A DNA stretch of 64,000 nt from Aliivibrio fischeri (GCF_009727955.1 NZ_WOBR01000004.1:1241724-1305723), one strand, 5' to 3'; shown: positions 29,342-38,452, numbered from the stretch's first letter. Numbers and translations: made by a program. The notes: a model not told the origin generated them from the letters alone.

Positions 29342-30424
29342 ATGTCAGCAAATCAAACAACAAATGATCCATGGTCACAAACTGAAACTCAATCAAACGA
29401 TCCTTGGGGTCAAGCAAGCGAATCGGCATCTTCAAACGATTGGTTAACAACAGAAACAGTTGAAGCCAAGTCTTTTGATATTTTAAATCCATTTGAAGAA
29501 GCGGTTCTTCCTGTAGATACATGGGTTGAATCTGGATTAAATTGGTTAGTGGAGCATGGTCGCCCCCTATTTCAAGCAATACGTGTTCCTATCGACTTTA
29601 TTTTAAGCTCTTTTGAAACTGCTCTTGTATCAACACCTGCGCCATTCATGTTGCTTATTTTATTTTTACTTGCGTGGCAATTTTCAAATCTAAAGCTTGG
29701 CGTATCCACTGCAATTTCACTGTTATTTATAGGACTTATCGGTGCTTGGTCACAAGCGATGACAACCCTTGCTCTGGTTATGACCTCCGTGTTTTTCTGT
29801 TTACTTATCGGACTCCCTATGGGGATCTGGTTAGCAAGAAGTCGCACTGCGGCCAAATTTATTAGACCTATCTTAGATGCAATGCAAACCACCCCTGCAT
29901 TCGTTTATTTAGTTCCAATAGTTATGCTATTTGGTATTGGTAATGTTCCAGGTGTAGTGGTAACCATCATTTTTGCTCTACCTCCGGTTGTTCGTTTAAC
30001 CATACTCGGTATTCAGCAAGTACCTACCGACCTTATTGAAGCTGGACACTCTTTTGGTGCGAATAAAAAACAGATGCTTTATCGAATCCAATTACCTCTC
30101 GCGCTGCCAACTATCATGGCTGGTGTAAACCAAACCTTAATGCTATCTCTGTCCATGGTTGTTATCGCATCTATGATTGCTGTCGGTGGTTTAGGACAAA
30201 TGGTATTACGAGGCATTGGAAGGTTAGATATGGGACTGGCTGCTGTTGGCGGTCTGGGTATTGTTATCCTTGCCATTTTACTCGATAGAATCACTCAAGT
30301 ATTAGGCGTAAACGCAGGTAATACCAAATTACGTTGGTATCAAATGGGACCTGTCGCCATCTTATTAAAAATATTTGCTCAAAAAAAAGAACCAAAACAA
30401 GAACTGAAACTTAAGGAGAAATAA
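29342..30424 (+). CDS. proW: glycine betaine/proline ABC importer, permease
   Basis: Inner-membrane channel of the ProU importer. The 360 residues begin with a long polar, Asn/Ser/Thr-rich N-terminal tail (about 1-50), as in E. coli ProW (354), then several membrane segments from about 95 on. The conserved permease motif for contact with ProV is near residue 224, [23 protein letters not shown] (EAA loop), and [27 protein letters not shown] follows. It starts three bases after proV, and proX starts two bases after its stop codon, so the three are one transcript. Confidence 0.96.
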   Translation: MSANQTTNDPWSQTETQSNDPWGQASESASSNDWLTTETVEAKSFDILNPFEEAVLPVDTWVESGLNWLVEHGRPLFQAIRVPIDFILSSFETALVSTPAPFMLLILFLLAWQFSNLKLGVSTAISLLFIGLIGAWSQAMTTLALVMTSVFFCLLIGLPMGIWLARSRTAAKFIRPILDAMQTTPAFVYLVPIVMLFGIGNVPGVVVTIIFALPPVVRLTILGIQQVPTDLIEAGHSFGANKKQMLYRIQLPLALPTIMAGVNQTLMLSLSMVVIASMIAVGGLGQMVLRGIGRLDMGLAAVGGLGIVILAILLDRITQVLGVNAGNTKLRWYQMGPVAILLKIFAQKKEPKQELKLKEK

Positions 30425-30426
30425 GA

Positions 30427-31434
30427 ATGATTAATTCATGGAAGAAAGCACTAACAGCCAGTATCGTGTCGACATTAGCTTTATCTACTAATGTTTGGGC
30501 TGAAAAGCTTCCAGGAGAAGGAGTTAGCGTTCAAGCTCTTCAATCAACAGTTGCTGAAGAAACATTTCAAACCTCGATTGTAAATCGCGCCCTTGAAGAA
30601 CTAGGTTATGATGTACAACCAACAAAAGAAGTGGATTACAACGTTGCTTACACATCAATTGCCAAAGGCGATGCCACATTTCTTGCTGTTGGATGGTTCC
30701 CTCTTCATGCCGATAAATACACTATGTCTGGTGGAGATGAGAAATTCTACCGTCAAGGTCAATACGTAAGCGGTGCTGCTCAGGGTTACTTAATTGATAA
30801 AAAAACCGCAGAGAAATATGGCATCACAAACATTGGTCAATTAAAAGATCCAAAAATAGCCAAGTTGTTTGATGCCAACGGTGATGGCAAAGCAGACCTG
30901 ACAGGCTGTAATCCTGGTTGGGGTTGTGAAATGGTAATAGAACATCAAATTGAAGCTTATCAACTTGAAGATACCGTCACGCATAACCAAGGTAACTACG
31001 CAGCAATTATTGCTGATACGATTTCACGTTATAAAAATGGCGAGCCAATTATCTACTATACATGGACACCTTACTGGGTAAGTGGCGTTCTTGTACCAAA
31101 TAAAGACGTTGTCTGGTTAGAAGTACCTTTCTCTGCATTACCGGGTGAACGTAAAAATGTAGATACCACGTTATCAAATGGCAAAAACTACGGTTTTGAA
31201 ATGAACTCTATGCGCATTATTGCGAATAAAGAATTTGCTGCACAAAACCCAGCCGCTGCAAAGTTATTTGAAATAATTAAGCTAAACATCAACGATGTAA
31301 GTGCGCAAAACATGATGATGAGTAAAGGTAAAAACAGCACTGCTGATATTGAATCTCATGTCAATGGTTGGATAAAAGCAAACCGTAATTTATTTGACTC
31401 TTGGATAAATGAAGCGAAAAAAGCAGCGATGTAA
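30427..31434 (+). CDS. proX: glycine betaine/proline ABC importer, periplasmic binding protein
   Basis: Captures betaine in the periplasm and delivers it to ProW. The 335 residues start with a signal peptide (cleavage expected after STNVWA, residue 25). The mature part shows [20 protein letters not shown] with ligand-cage aromatics, [13 protein letters not shown] with a cysteine pair like the disulfide of E. coli ProX, and [13 protein letters not shown]. Length is close to E. coli ProX (330). AAGGAG lies seven bases before the ATG. A terminator closes the operon. Confidence 0.96.
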   Translation: MINSWKKALTASIVSTLALSTNVWAEKLPGEGVSVQALQSTVAEETFQTSIVNRALEELGYDVQPTKEVDYNVAYTSIAKGDATFLAVGWFPLHADKYTMSGGDEKFYRQGQYVSGAAQGYLIDKKTAEKYGITNIGQLKDPKIAKLFDANGDGKADLTGCNPGWGCEMVIEHQIEAYQLEDTVTHNQGNYAAIIADTISRYKNGEPIIYYTWTPYWVSGVLVPNKDVVWLEVPFSALPGERKNVDTTLSNGKNYGFEMNSMRIIANKEFAAQNPAAAKLFEIIKLNINDVSAQNMMMSKGKNSTADIESHVNGWIKANRNLFDSWINEAKKAAM

Positions 31435-31450
31435 TCCTTCGTCATACTCC

Positions 31451-31482
31451 AAAAAAAGCCAATAGTATTATTGGCTTTTTTA
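31451..31482 (+). terminator. intrinsic terminator of proVWX
   Basis: GCCAATA/TATTGGC stem (31458-31464 with 31469-31475, loop GTAT), flanked by A7 and T6. Confidence 0.9.
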
Positions 31483-31617
31483 TTTTATACGCAAAATCTC
31501 ACACTCAAATTATCAATTCTATAACCCCTACTTTATACTGTTTTCTATTGTACTTATGTCAACGAAAATAAGGTCTATATACTTATTTGGTTTGCTAATA
31601 AACATTTATAGGGATTT

Positions 31618-32445
31618 ATGAAGCGTTCTATATTTATAACTGGCTGCTCTACAGGTATCGGATATACCGCAGCTCACCAATTACAGCAACACGGCTTTGA
31701 TGTTATCGCCTCATGTAGAAAAGAAGAAGATGTTATTCGACTTCAGAAGGAAGGACTCACTTGCTTACAACTCGATTATAATGACCCTAAGAGCGTCAGT
31801 GATGCAGTGCAAAAAATAAAAACACTAACTGATGGAAAATTATACGCTTTATTTAATAATGGGGCTTATGGACAGGCAGGCGCACTCGAAGATCTACCTC
31901 GTGATGCCTTAAAAGAACAGTTCGAAGCTAATTTCTTTGGTTGGCATCAGTTAGTAACAGAATTACTCCCTATAATGAGAGAACAAAATCAAGGACGTAT
32001 CATTCAAAACAGCTCTGTTTTAGGTATTGTTGCCATGAAATACCGTGGAGCTTATAACGCATCAAAATTTGCTATTGAAGGTTGGACAGATACGTTACGT
32101 CTAGAACTATCAGATACAAACATTAAAGTCTGCTTAATTGAACCTGGGCCAATAGAAACCGAATTTCGTTCTAACGCATTGAAAGCATTTAATAAATGGA
32201 TAGATGTAGAAAATAGCCCTCACAAGGAAAAATACCTTATCCAGCAACAAAGACTCGAAAAAGAAAAATCAGGTAGTGTGTTTGTTTTACCATCAACCGC
32301 CGTCATTTCCCCATTACTACACGCCTTAAATTCCACAAAACCAAAAGTAAGGTATCGGGTTACCTTTCCAACGTATTTATTTGCATTTCTTAAACGTATT
32401 TTACCAACAAAAATCCTCGATAAGATCTTAAATAAGAGTGATTAA
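31618..32445 (+). CDS. short-chain dehydrogenase/reductase, unknown substrate
   Basis: Classical SDR fold: TGCSTGIG cofactor motif at residues 8-15, LFNNGAYG (NAG-type motif, 79-86), the catalytic serine near 132-133 (QNSSVLG) and the YxxxK pair Tyr146/Lys150 in YRGAYNASKFA. The 275 residues end in a basic, moderately hydrophobic tail (FPTYLFAFLKRILPTKIL), perhaps membrane-associated. The pattern resembles the YbbO/retinol-dehydrogenase-like group of SDRs, often found near ybbN (cnoX), which is indeed the next large gene here. The substrate is unknown. No operon partner is evident; proX is separated by a terminator. Confidence 0.85.
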   Translation: MKRSIFITGCSTGIGYTAAHQLQQHGFDVIASCRKEEDVIRLQKEGLTCLQLDYNDPKSVSDAVQKIKTLTDGKLYALFNNGAYGQAGALEDLPRDALKEQFEANFFGWHQLVTELLPIMREQNQGRIIQNSSVLGIVAMKYRGAYNASKFAIEGWTDTLRLELSDTNIKVCLIEPGPIETEFRSNALKAFNKWIDVENSPHKEKYLIQQQRLEKEKSGSVFVLPSTAVISPLLHALNSTKPKVRYRVTFPTYLFAFLKRILPTKILDKILNKSD

Positions 32446-32574
32446 TGTAACTTTATACCGCCACCACTGTGTAATTTTTAATAAATACGAGAAAAAGATA
32501 AAAATGTAATATTAGTGTCATAAAGCAATCGTATATTTAATACTATCTGGTCGATTAGTGTTTTCGAGGGAAGT

Positions 32575-32640
32575 ATGACACTAGGAAAAATTAACTGGAT
32601 CTGTGTGAGTGTAGCGGTTGCGGTATTCATACTGATCTAA
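32575..32640 (+). CDS. candidate 21-residue single-pass membrane peptide
   Basis: An ATG preceded by GAGGGAAG (good ribosome-binding site, four bases upstream) opens the frame MTLGKINWICVSVAVAVFIL followed by Ile and a TAA stop. A short polar N terminus is followed by an unbroken hydrophobic segment of about 14 residues, and an intrinsic terminator lies 24 bp after the stop codon. The ATG-to-terminator arrangement suggests an independent small gene. I do not recognise the family. A chance frame cannot be excluded without conservation or expression data. Confidence 0.55.
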   Translation: MTLGKINWICVSVAVAVFILI

Positions 32641-32663
32641 TAGTAACCTTTGCTTGCAAACAA

Positions 32664-32704
32664 AAAGCCACAATATATTAATATCGTGGCTTTCTTGTTT
32701 TTTG
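32664..32704 (+). terminator. intrinsic terminator after the small membrane-peptide frame
   Basis: AGCCAC/GTGGCT stem (32666-32671 with 32686-32691), extended inward by four pairs after one mismatch, loop ATTA, then TTTCTTGTTTTTT. Confidence 0.8.
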
Positions 32705-32773
32705 TCTCCTTGAAAATAGCCCACTAACGCCATATATCTACTAAAAGAGATAATTCTGATTTTAGGACAAGAT

Positions 32774-33628
32774 ATGCAAGCAGAACATAGCGTTGAATTG
32801 AACGAACAAAATTTCCAGCAAATTATAGAAAGCTCAGTGCAAACCCCTGTGTTGATTCACTTCTGGGCGCCAATGAGCCAAGAAAGCCTTTCTGTAATAC
32901 CTGCACTTCAACAGCTTGCCCAACAATACGGTGATGCTGTTACCCTTGCCCTACTTAATTGCCAAGAACAACAAGGCCTTGCTCAACAATTTGGTGTGCA
33001 AACATTACCTACTATTGCTTTATTTAAAAATGGTCAAGCCGTAGATGGTATGGGTGGTCCTCAAACAATTGAAGCCATCCAAGATATGTTAAGCAAACAC
33101 TTACCTAGTCAAGAAGAGCTTCAATTAGGTCAAGCGTTTAAATTAGTTGAAGAAGGTGAATACCAAGCGGCACTTCCTATGTTGCTTGCTTTATTAGATC
33201 ATTTTGGTGGCAATGGGCAGATCAAGCTTCATATCGCTCAATGCTATATTGAAACACAAGCTTATGAGCAAGCTGAAAGCGTCTTGTCTGAAATTTTAAT
33301 GCAAGATCAAGACAGTAAATATAAAGAATTAGTTGCTAAGCTTGAACTGCATAAGCAAGCAGGTAATACACCTGAAATCCAAGCATTAGAAGAAAAACAC
33401 AACGCAGATCCAACTAATACAGAAGTCGCATTAGAGCTTGCTATTCAATACAGCCAAGTGAATCGCCAAGAAGAGGCGTTAGAGATTCTAATGACGATAT
33501 TAGTTAAAGATCTTAATGCTCAAGATGGTCAAGTAAAAAAAGCGATGATGGATATTCTATCCGCTCTGGGTCAAGGTAACCCTATTGCAGGTAAATTCCG
33601 CCGCCAACTCTATTCTCTACTTTACTAA
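32774..33628 (+). CDS. cnoX: CnoX (YbbN) thioredoxin-fold chaperone with TPR repeats
   Basis: Co-chaperone that holds oxidised proteins and hands them to GroEL or DnaK in E. coli. The 284 residues equal E. coli YbbN. Residues 1-110 form a thioredoxin domain (PVLIHFWAPMSQESLSVIPAL; FGVQTLPTIALFKNGQAVDG), and 115-284 form TPR-like helices (LVEEGEYQAALPMLLALLDHF). The usual CxxC site reads S-Q-E-S, so both redox cysteines are missing; E. coli has S-Q-H-C. The protein is therefore unlikely to act as a thiol reductase. It stands alone, between a terminator and the convergent cueR. Confidence 0.92.
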   Translation: MQAEHSVELNEQNFQQIIESSVQTPVLIHFWAPMSQESLSVIPALQQLAQQYGDAVTLALLNCQEQQGLAQQFGVQTLPTIALFKNGQAVDGMGGPQTIEAIQDMLSKHLPSQEELQLGQAFKLVEEGEYQAALPMLLALLDHFGGNGQIKLHIAQCYIETQAYEQAESVLSEILMQDQDSKYKELVAKLELHKQAGNTPEIQALEEKHNADPTNTEVALELAIQYSQVNRQEEALEILMTILVKDLNAQDGQVKKAMMDILSALGQGNPIAGKFRRQLYSLLY

Positions 33629-33672
33629 GACATAAGCGATTATTATCTAAGTAGTTATTATTTAACCTGTTG

Positions 33673-34074
33673 TTATTTTTTCTCATGGCAACAGGTTAAC
33701 CCTCGAATGATTGGACAGTCATTACTATCGTCACCAGGACACGTATCTGCTAGTTCTAATAATGTTTTCTTCATTCTCTCTAACTCTTCTATCTTAGCCT
33801 CTATTTCTGCAACTTTTTCTAATGTCTTGTGCTTAACATCCGCACTTCGTCTATTTGGATTATTCGATAAATTTAACAGCTCTTGACATTCATCTAAGCT
33901 AAATCCAACTAACCTTGAGCGACGGATAAGTAACAACTCATCCACTTGATGTTGTGAGTATTGACGATACCCATTTGCACCACGACTTGCTTCTTTGATT
34001 ATTCCTTTCCCTTCATAAAAACGAATTGCTTTTGCTGTTAATCCGGTTAATTTCGCCACTTCACTGATATTCAT
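33673..34074 (-). CDS. cueR: CueR, copper-responsive MerR-family activator
   Basis: Cytoplasmic Cu(I) sensor that activates copA by remodelling its promoter. The 133 residues have the MerR helix-turn-helix ([21 protein letters not shown]), a coiled-coil dimer helix (about 80-110), and the metal site Cys112 and Cys120 in [13 protein letters not shown]. Ser77 is the residue that marks monovalent-metal sensors of this family. The C terminus has an extra Cys128-Cys129 pair, also seen in E. coli CueR. The gene is divergent from copA, with its operator in the 85-bp gap. Confidence 0.96.
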   Translation of the reverse strand: MNISEVAKLTGLTAKAIRFYEGKGIIKEASRGANGYRQYSQHQVDELLLIRRSRLVGFSLDECQELLNLSNNPNRRSADVKHKTLEKVAEIEAKIEELERMKKTLLELADTCPGDDSNDCPIIRGLTCCHEKK

Positions 34075-34096
34075 TTATTTTATCTCATTTAATCTA

Positions 34097-34127
34097 TTGA
34101 CCTTCCATTAACTGTAAGGTTTATGAT
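34097..34127 (+). promoter_or_regulatory. CueR-controlled copA promoter and operator
   Basis: TTGACC (34097-34102), a 19-bp spacer and TATGAT (34122-34127): the over-long spacer typical of MerR-family promoters. The spacer holds the inverted repeat ACCTTCC-N7-GTAAGGT (34100-34120), close to the known CueR box. ATG of copA follows at 34160. Confidence 0.85.
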
Positions 34128-34159
34128 ACTCAATATCAAGATAGGTTATCGAGGTTATT

Positions 34160-36841
34160 ATGAGTCAAGAATTCAATCTGCCTTTAGCGGGGTTAAATTG
34201 CGGTCGGTGTATTGCAAAAATAGAAAAAGCCTTTGCAGACAATCCGCAAGTACAGCAATACTCGGTAACTAAAACGGATACGCAGCTAACTACTAGCCTT
34301 TCTTATCAAGAGATCGTTAAATTAATCACGGATCTGGGTTATTCCATCCCTAAAGCGCAACATATCACGCTTTATTTGTCTGGATTAAATTGTGGTAAAT
34401 GCGTAAATAAAACCAAAGAAGCGTTAAGTGGTTTATCGCATTCCAGTATTACGTCTATTTCAACAACACTATTGAAATTAGAAACCACGTACTCGCAACA
34501 ACACATTATCGACCTCATAGAGTCTATTGGTTTTCATGCAAGTTCCGTATCACCTGCATCTGATAATCAAGAACAACAAACGCCTCTATTTGATAACTCA
34601 AAAACAGACAATATCAGCCATTCATCTGAAAAAATGACACAATTAATATTGTCTGGAATGACGTGTGCGAGCTGCGTATCTTCTGTTGAAAAGATCATTG
34701 CACAAAATAAAAACGTACGCTCAGTAACGGTGAATCTTGCTGAACGTACCGCGCTCGTTCATGGCGATATTGATGTACCAACATTAATCAAAGACATTGA
34801 AGATGGCGGGTATGGAGCAGAGCTAAGCGTAAGTGAAGAGCAGCGCAGAGAACGACAAAAAGAGCAATTTCTAAAAACAACCGCTGAGCATAAAAGAAAT
34901 ACTATCCTATCACTAAGCATCGGCGCTCCGCTTATGTTATGGGGTGTTTTCGGTGGCAATATGCAAATATCAAATACTCACGACCAACTCGCTTGGGGAG
35001 TAATTGGGTTTATATGTTTAGGATTATTACTGACGGCTGGCCGACACTTTTTTGTGAACGCATGGAAAGCCTTTACTCACCACAGAGCAACGATGGATAC
35101 TTTAGTTGCACTGGGTACAGGCTCTGCTTGGCTATATTCAATGGCACTGGTTCTTTTTCCTGAGTTTTTCCCAGAGCAAGCTCGTCATGTGTATTTTGAA
35201 GCAACAGCAATGATCTTAGGCTTAATTACACTAGGTAATCTCATTGAAACTAAAGCCAGAAACCGCACGTCAAATGCCATTGAAAAGCTGATCAACTTAC
35301 AACCACAAACGGCCACCGTTATTATTGATGGCCAAGAGGTTACCTTGCCTGTCGCTCAAGTTATTGAAGGAATGGTAATTAAAATTAAACCCGGTGAAAA
35401 AATTCCCGTTGATGGAACAATCTTAAGTGGTGAGAGCTATCTTGATGAAGCTATGTTAACTGGAGAGCCAATACCGAGCTTAAAATCCTTAGGTAATGCC
35501 GTACATGCCGGTACCATCAATCAACAAGGAAGCTTTACCTTTAAAGCGACGAAAGTTGGTGAGCACACCATGCTCGCTCGTATTATTACCATGGTACGAA
35601 ATGCACAAAGCAGTAAACCTAAATTAGCTAAATTAGCAGACAAAATATCGTCGATCTTTGTTCCGACCGTTATGATTATCGCGATTCTATCAGCGCTTAT
35701 TTGGTATAACTTTGGTCCAGAACCGACATCAAGTTACATGTTAGTTGTCGCCACTACGGTTCTAATTATTGCTTGCCCTTGCGCTCTTGGATTAGCAACG
35801 CCGATGTCAGTAACGGTTGGGATTGGTAAAGCAGCTGAATTTGGAGCGTTAATTAAAGATGCAGACGTACTTCAAACAGCAAGCACCATCGATACGGTTG
35901 TTGTTGATAAAACAGGAACATTAACGGAAGGAAAACCAAGGGTAAGTAAAATAACCGCCGTCAACCAATACGATGAAAAAGAAGTAATTTCACTCGCAGC
36001 AGCAGTAGAAATTCATTCGGAGCATCCACTGGCTTTAGCGGTTGTGAATTATTTAAATGACAACCAGTGGGTACCTTTTACAAGTACAAACTTTGCTGCC
36101 GAACTGGGCCTAGGCGCATCAGCTAAAGTAAATGGTAATGTCATCTTTATTGGTAACCGCCGTTACCTTGCTAAGAACAACATACCAACTCCTGATATTT
36201 CTATTTCACCATCAGCAACACCTTTATATGTGGCTAATGAGCAAGAGTGTATCGGTGTTATTCAGGTCAGTGATGCTATTCGCTTAGATTCCAAAGCAGC
36301 CATCAAGCAATTTAACCAACTTGGCATTGATGTCGTCATGTTAACTGGTGATCGTAAAGAAACTGCTAAGCACGTAGCAAAGGAACTAGGGATCAATCAA
36401 ATCATTGCAGATGTATTGCCTGATGGTAAAGCTCAAGCAATCCAAGAACTGCAAAAACAAGGCAAAAAAGTGGCTATGATTGGCGATGGTATTAATGATG
36501 CTCCAGCACTAGCACAAGCTGAAGTTGGAATCGCAATGGGCAATGGTAGCGATGTAGCAATTGAAAGCGCACACTTAACGTTAATGAATCATTCCCTATT
36601 AACCGCTGTTAATGCAATTAAACTATCTAAAGCAACCATGAAAAATATGAAACAAAATCTATTTGGTGCATTTATATACAATACCATTGGGATCCCTGTT
36701 GCGGCAGGCATTTTATTCCCATTTACTGGAATGCTACTAAGTCCAGTAGTTGCAGGAGCAGCAATGGCACTTTCATCTATAACGGTCGTCACCAATGCAA
36801 ACCGGTTGCGACTTTTTACTCCCCAATCTCAACAAAAGTAA
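34160..36841 (+). CDS. copA: CopA, Cu(I)-exporting P1B-type ATPase
   Basis: Pumps cytoplasmic Cu(I) to the periplasm. The 893 residues begin with three metal-binding domains: GLNCGRC (Cys14, Cys17), GLNCGKC (Cys78, Cys81) and GMTCASC (Cys169, Cys172). Only the third has the canonical GMTCxxC form. The ATPase core has TGEP (434-437), the membrane copper site CPC (539-541), the phosphorylated Asp583 in DKTGTLTEG, the HP dipeptide in SEHPLALA, and GDGINDAPALA. E. coli CopA (834) has two such N-terminal domains. CueR is encoded divergently. A 24-codon frame and copG follow closely, so the three are probably one transcript. Confidence 0.97.
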   Translation: MSQEFNLPLAGLNCGRCIAKIEKAFADNPQVQQYSVTKTDTQLTTSLSYQEIVKLITDLGYSIPKAQHITLYLSGLNCGKCVNKTKEALSGLSHSSITSISTTLLKLETTYSQQHIIDLIESIGFHASSVSPASDNQEQQTPLFDNSKTDNISHSSEKMTQLILSGMTCASCVSSVEKIIAQNKNVRSVTVNLAERTALVHGDIDVPTLIKDIEDGGYGAELSVSEEQRRERQKEQFLKTTAEHKRNTILSLSIGAPLMLWGVFGGNMQISNTHDQLAWGVIGFICLGLLLTAGRHFFVNAWKAFTHHRATMDTLVALGTGSAWLYSMALVLFPEFFPEQARHVYFEATAMILGLITLGNLIETKARNRTSNAIEKLINLQPQTATVIIDGQEVTLPVAQVIEGMVIKIKPGEKIPVDGTILSGESYLDEAMLTGEPIPSLKSLGNAVHAGTINQQGSFTFKATKVGEHTMLARIITMVRNAQSSKPKLAKLADKISSIFVPTVMIIAILSALIWYNFGPEPTSSYMLVVATTVLIIACPCALGLATPMSVTVGIGKAAEFGALIKDADVLQTASTIDTVVVDKTGTLTEGKPRVSKITAVNQYDEKEVISLAAAVEIHSEHPLALAVVNYLNDNQWVPFTSTNFAAELGLGASAKVNGNVIFIGNRRYLAKNNIPTPDISISPSATPLYVANEQECIGVIQVSDAIRLDSKAAIKQFNQLGIDVVMLTGDRKETAKHVAKELGINQIIADVLPDGKAQAIQELQKQGKKVAMIGDGINDAPALAQAEVGIAMGNGSDVAIESAHLTLMNHSLLTAVNAIKLSKATMKNMKQNLFGAFIYNTIGIPVAAGILFPFTGMLLSPVVAGAAMALSSITVVTNANRLRLFTPQSQQK

Positions 36842-36853
36842 CGGGTGGAACTC

Positions 36854-36928
36854 ATGATTAATGTAATTGGTCTTTCTTTAATAGCCGCCATTATTTATTG
36901 GTTCTGGCTTTCACCTAATTCAAAGTAA
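36854..36928 (+). CDS. candidate 24-residue membrane peptide in the copper operon
   Basis: ATG at 36854, with GGTGGA five bases upstream, opens MINVIGLSLIAAIIYWFWLS plus PNSK and a TAA stop. It lies 12 bp after copA and 16 bp before copG, filling the gap between two genes of one operon. The peptide is a single hydrophobic helix ending in Tyr-Trp-Phe-Trp aromatics and a polar tail, a little like the membrane part of CcoS/FixS small proteins found beside other copper ATPases. That resemblance is weak. The tight spacing and the ribosome-binding site favour a real gene. Confidence 0.65.
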   Translation: MINVIGLSLIAAIIYWFWLSPNSK

Positions 36929-36944
36929 ATAGTGGAATATCACC

Positions 36945-37382
36945 ATGAAAAACGTAAAAAAAATAGCTTTCACTTCTCTTATGTTAATGAGCTCATCTGC
37001 ATTTGCAGCAACCGAAGTTACTTCTTACAAATCCCCTTACTGCGGTTGTTGTACAGAGTGGGAGCAGCACATGAAAGATAACGGTTATGACGTTAAAACT
37101 GAAAAGCATGAAGACATGAGTGCGATTAAGAAAAAACTAGGTGTTGATCCTCGTCTTACTTCTTGTCATACCGCTGTCATTGATGGTTATGTATTTGAAG
37201 GTCATATTCCAGCATCGGATATTAAAGAATTTCTTGCTGATCCTCGTGATTATAAAGGATTAGCAGTTCCAGGTATGCCAATGGGCTCTCCAGGTATGGA
37301 ATATGGTGAGCAGAAAGATAAGTACCAAGTAGTAGCGTTTAAAGAAAATGGAAAATTAGCGCTATTTAATACGCATAACTAG
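36945..37382 (+). CDS. copG: CopG/DUF411-family periplasmic copper protein
   Basis: The family binds copper in the periplasm and helps detoxify it; the mechanism is only partly known. The 145 residues have a signal peptide ([21 protein letters not shown], cleavage near 21) and the DUF411 core: [20 protein letters not shown] with Cys33, Cys35 and Cys36, then [21 protein letters not shown] with a fourth cysteine, and a Met-rich stretch [14 protein letters not shown]. All cysteines and methionines that could bind Cu(I) are in the exported part. Third gene after copA, closed by a terminator. It is probably induced through CueR. Confidence 0.88.
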   Translation: MKNVKKIAFTSLMLMSSSAFAATEVTSYKSPYCGCCTEWEQHMKDNGYDVKTEKHEDMSAIKKKLGVDPRLTSCHTAVIDGYVFEGHIPASDIKEFLADPRDYKGLAVPGMPMGSPGMEYGEQKDKYQVVAFKENGKLALFNTHN

Positions 37383-37398
37383 GGACTAGGGAAATAAT

Positions 37399-37432
37399 AA
37401 ACGGTGTTGATTGATATCAATGCCGTTTTTAT
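37399..37432 (+). terminator. intrinsic terminator of the copA operon
   Basis: Twelve paired bases with two G-T pairs (arms beginning AACGG and ending CCGTT, 37400-37427), then TTTTTAT. The stem happens to contain a perfect FNR half-site palindrome, see the rejected list. Confidence 0.75.
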
Positions 37433-37489
37433 ATCAATCGCAGTAAATAAGAATAAATAGTTACTTGAATGAATACAGGATCGACAAAT

Positions 37490-37523
37490 GCAAAAAAGCC
37501 GCATCATTTCTGATGCGGCTTTC
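37490..37523 (-). terminator. intrinsic terminator of tRNA-Pro
   Basis: GCCGCATCA/TGATGCGGC stem with loop TTTC, followed on the minus strand by six T. Confidence 0.85.
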
Positions 37524-37530
37524 TTAAAAG

Positions 37531-37607
<77 letters not shown>

Positions 37608-37646
37608 AGATGTTTAACAAAGACCATGTCCGTGTCAACGAGGGCT

Positions 37647-37674
37647 ATAATACTGCTCAGGATTTTTTTGACAA
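37647..37674 (-). promoter_or_regulatory. probable promoter of tRNA-Pro
   Basis: On the minus strand TTGTCA (37674-37669), 16-bp spacer, TATTAT (37652-37647), then the GC-rich discriminator AGCCCTCG, as is usual for stringently controlled stable-RNA promoters. Confidence 0.5.
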
Positions 37675-37817
37675 GTGTTTTTTTCATTTTTCAATTTGTT
37701 CGGCTATTTATTCATCAAATTAATCGAATTCATAAATAAATCATCAAAATTTGCTTAGAATTCATCAATTACATCACTATAATCCAAATAAATATATGAT
37801 CGCTCTAAGGATTATTT

Positions 37818-38402
37818 ATGCCTCATACAGATGAATTTTCACTATTCCAAGAGATGATGGGAGATGTAAAACCCATTAAACAAGATATAGTAACACCACT
37901 AACCTCTCCCCATAAAGCAACAGAATCTCAATTAGCACGTAAAGAGGCAGCACAAGCATTATCAGAAACTGATCCAGATTTTCTGTCTTTAGATAATGCA
38001 CCACTATTACAACCTGACGATATCATTGAGTTTAAACGTGATGGCGTTCAAGATGGTGTATATCGAAAAGTTCGTCTCGGTAAATATGAAATTCAAGCAC
38101 GTTTAGACTTACATAAACGCACATTAAAACAAGCTAGAGATGAAGTGCTTCACTTTTTAAAACAATGCCAGAAAATGGATGTACGCTTTGCTGTGATCGT
38201 TCATGGTAAAGGTGCAAAATCCAACCCTCCCGCATTAGTTAAAAGTCATGTTGCTCAGTGGCTCCCACAAATAAAAGAGATAATGTGCGTACATTCAGCC
38301 AAAGCACAACATGGTGGTTCTGGAGCGGTATATATCCTATTAAGGAAAAGCGCTGAAAAGAAATTAGAGAACAGAGAAAAGCATCAAAAACGCAGTGCAT
38401 AA
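37818..38402 (+). CDS. smrA: SmrA, Smr-domain nuclease-like protein
   Basis: Smr-domain protein of the YdaL/SmrA type; Smr domains are nucleases, and in some relatives cleave mRNA at collided ribosomes (SmrB). The 194 residues have a polar N-terminal half with FKRDGVQDGVYRKVRLGKYE, like E. coli YdaL, then the Smr domain at about 95-180: LDLHKRTLKQARDEVLHFL (LDLH motif) and FAVIVHGKGAKSNPPALVKSHVAQWL (HGKG motif), ending HGGSGAVYILLRKS. The C-terminal tail ENREKHQKRSA also matches YdaL, which favours SmrA over SmrB. Single gene with its own terminator. Confidence 0.88.
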   Translation: MPHTDEFSLFQEMMGDVKPIKQDIVTPLTSPHKATESQLARKEAAQALSETDPDFLSLDNAPLLQPDDIIEFKRDGVQDGVYRKVRLGKYEIQARLDLHKRTLKQARDEVLHFLKQCQKMDVRFAVIVHGKGAKSNPPALVKSHVAQWLPQIKEIMCVHSAKAQHGGSGAVYILLRKSAEKKLENREKHQKRSA

Positions 38403-38433
38403 AAAAAGCCTCCAAATATCTGGAGGCTTTTTA
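38401..38433. terminator. bidirectional terminator between smrA and the 5'-nucleotidase gene
   Basis: GCCTCCA/TGGAGGC stem (38408-38414 with 38421-38427, loop AATATC), flanked by A7 and T5; it starts at the smrA stop codon. Confidence 0.9.
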
Positions 38434-38452
38434 TTAACCAGTAAACTTACTG

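Noticed and set aside
37407-37420. Perfect FNR consensus TTGAT-TGAT-ATCAA
   Set aside because: It lies inside the stem of the copA-operon terminator, downstream of copG and past the end of the convergent tRNA-Pro, with no promoter or gene start nearby. The palindrome is explained by the terminator stem.
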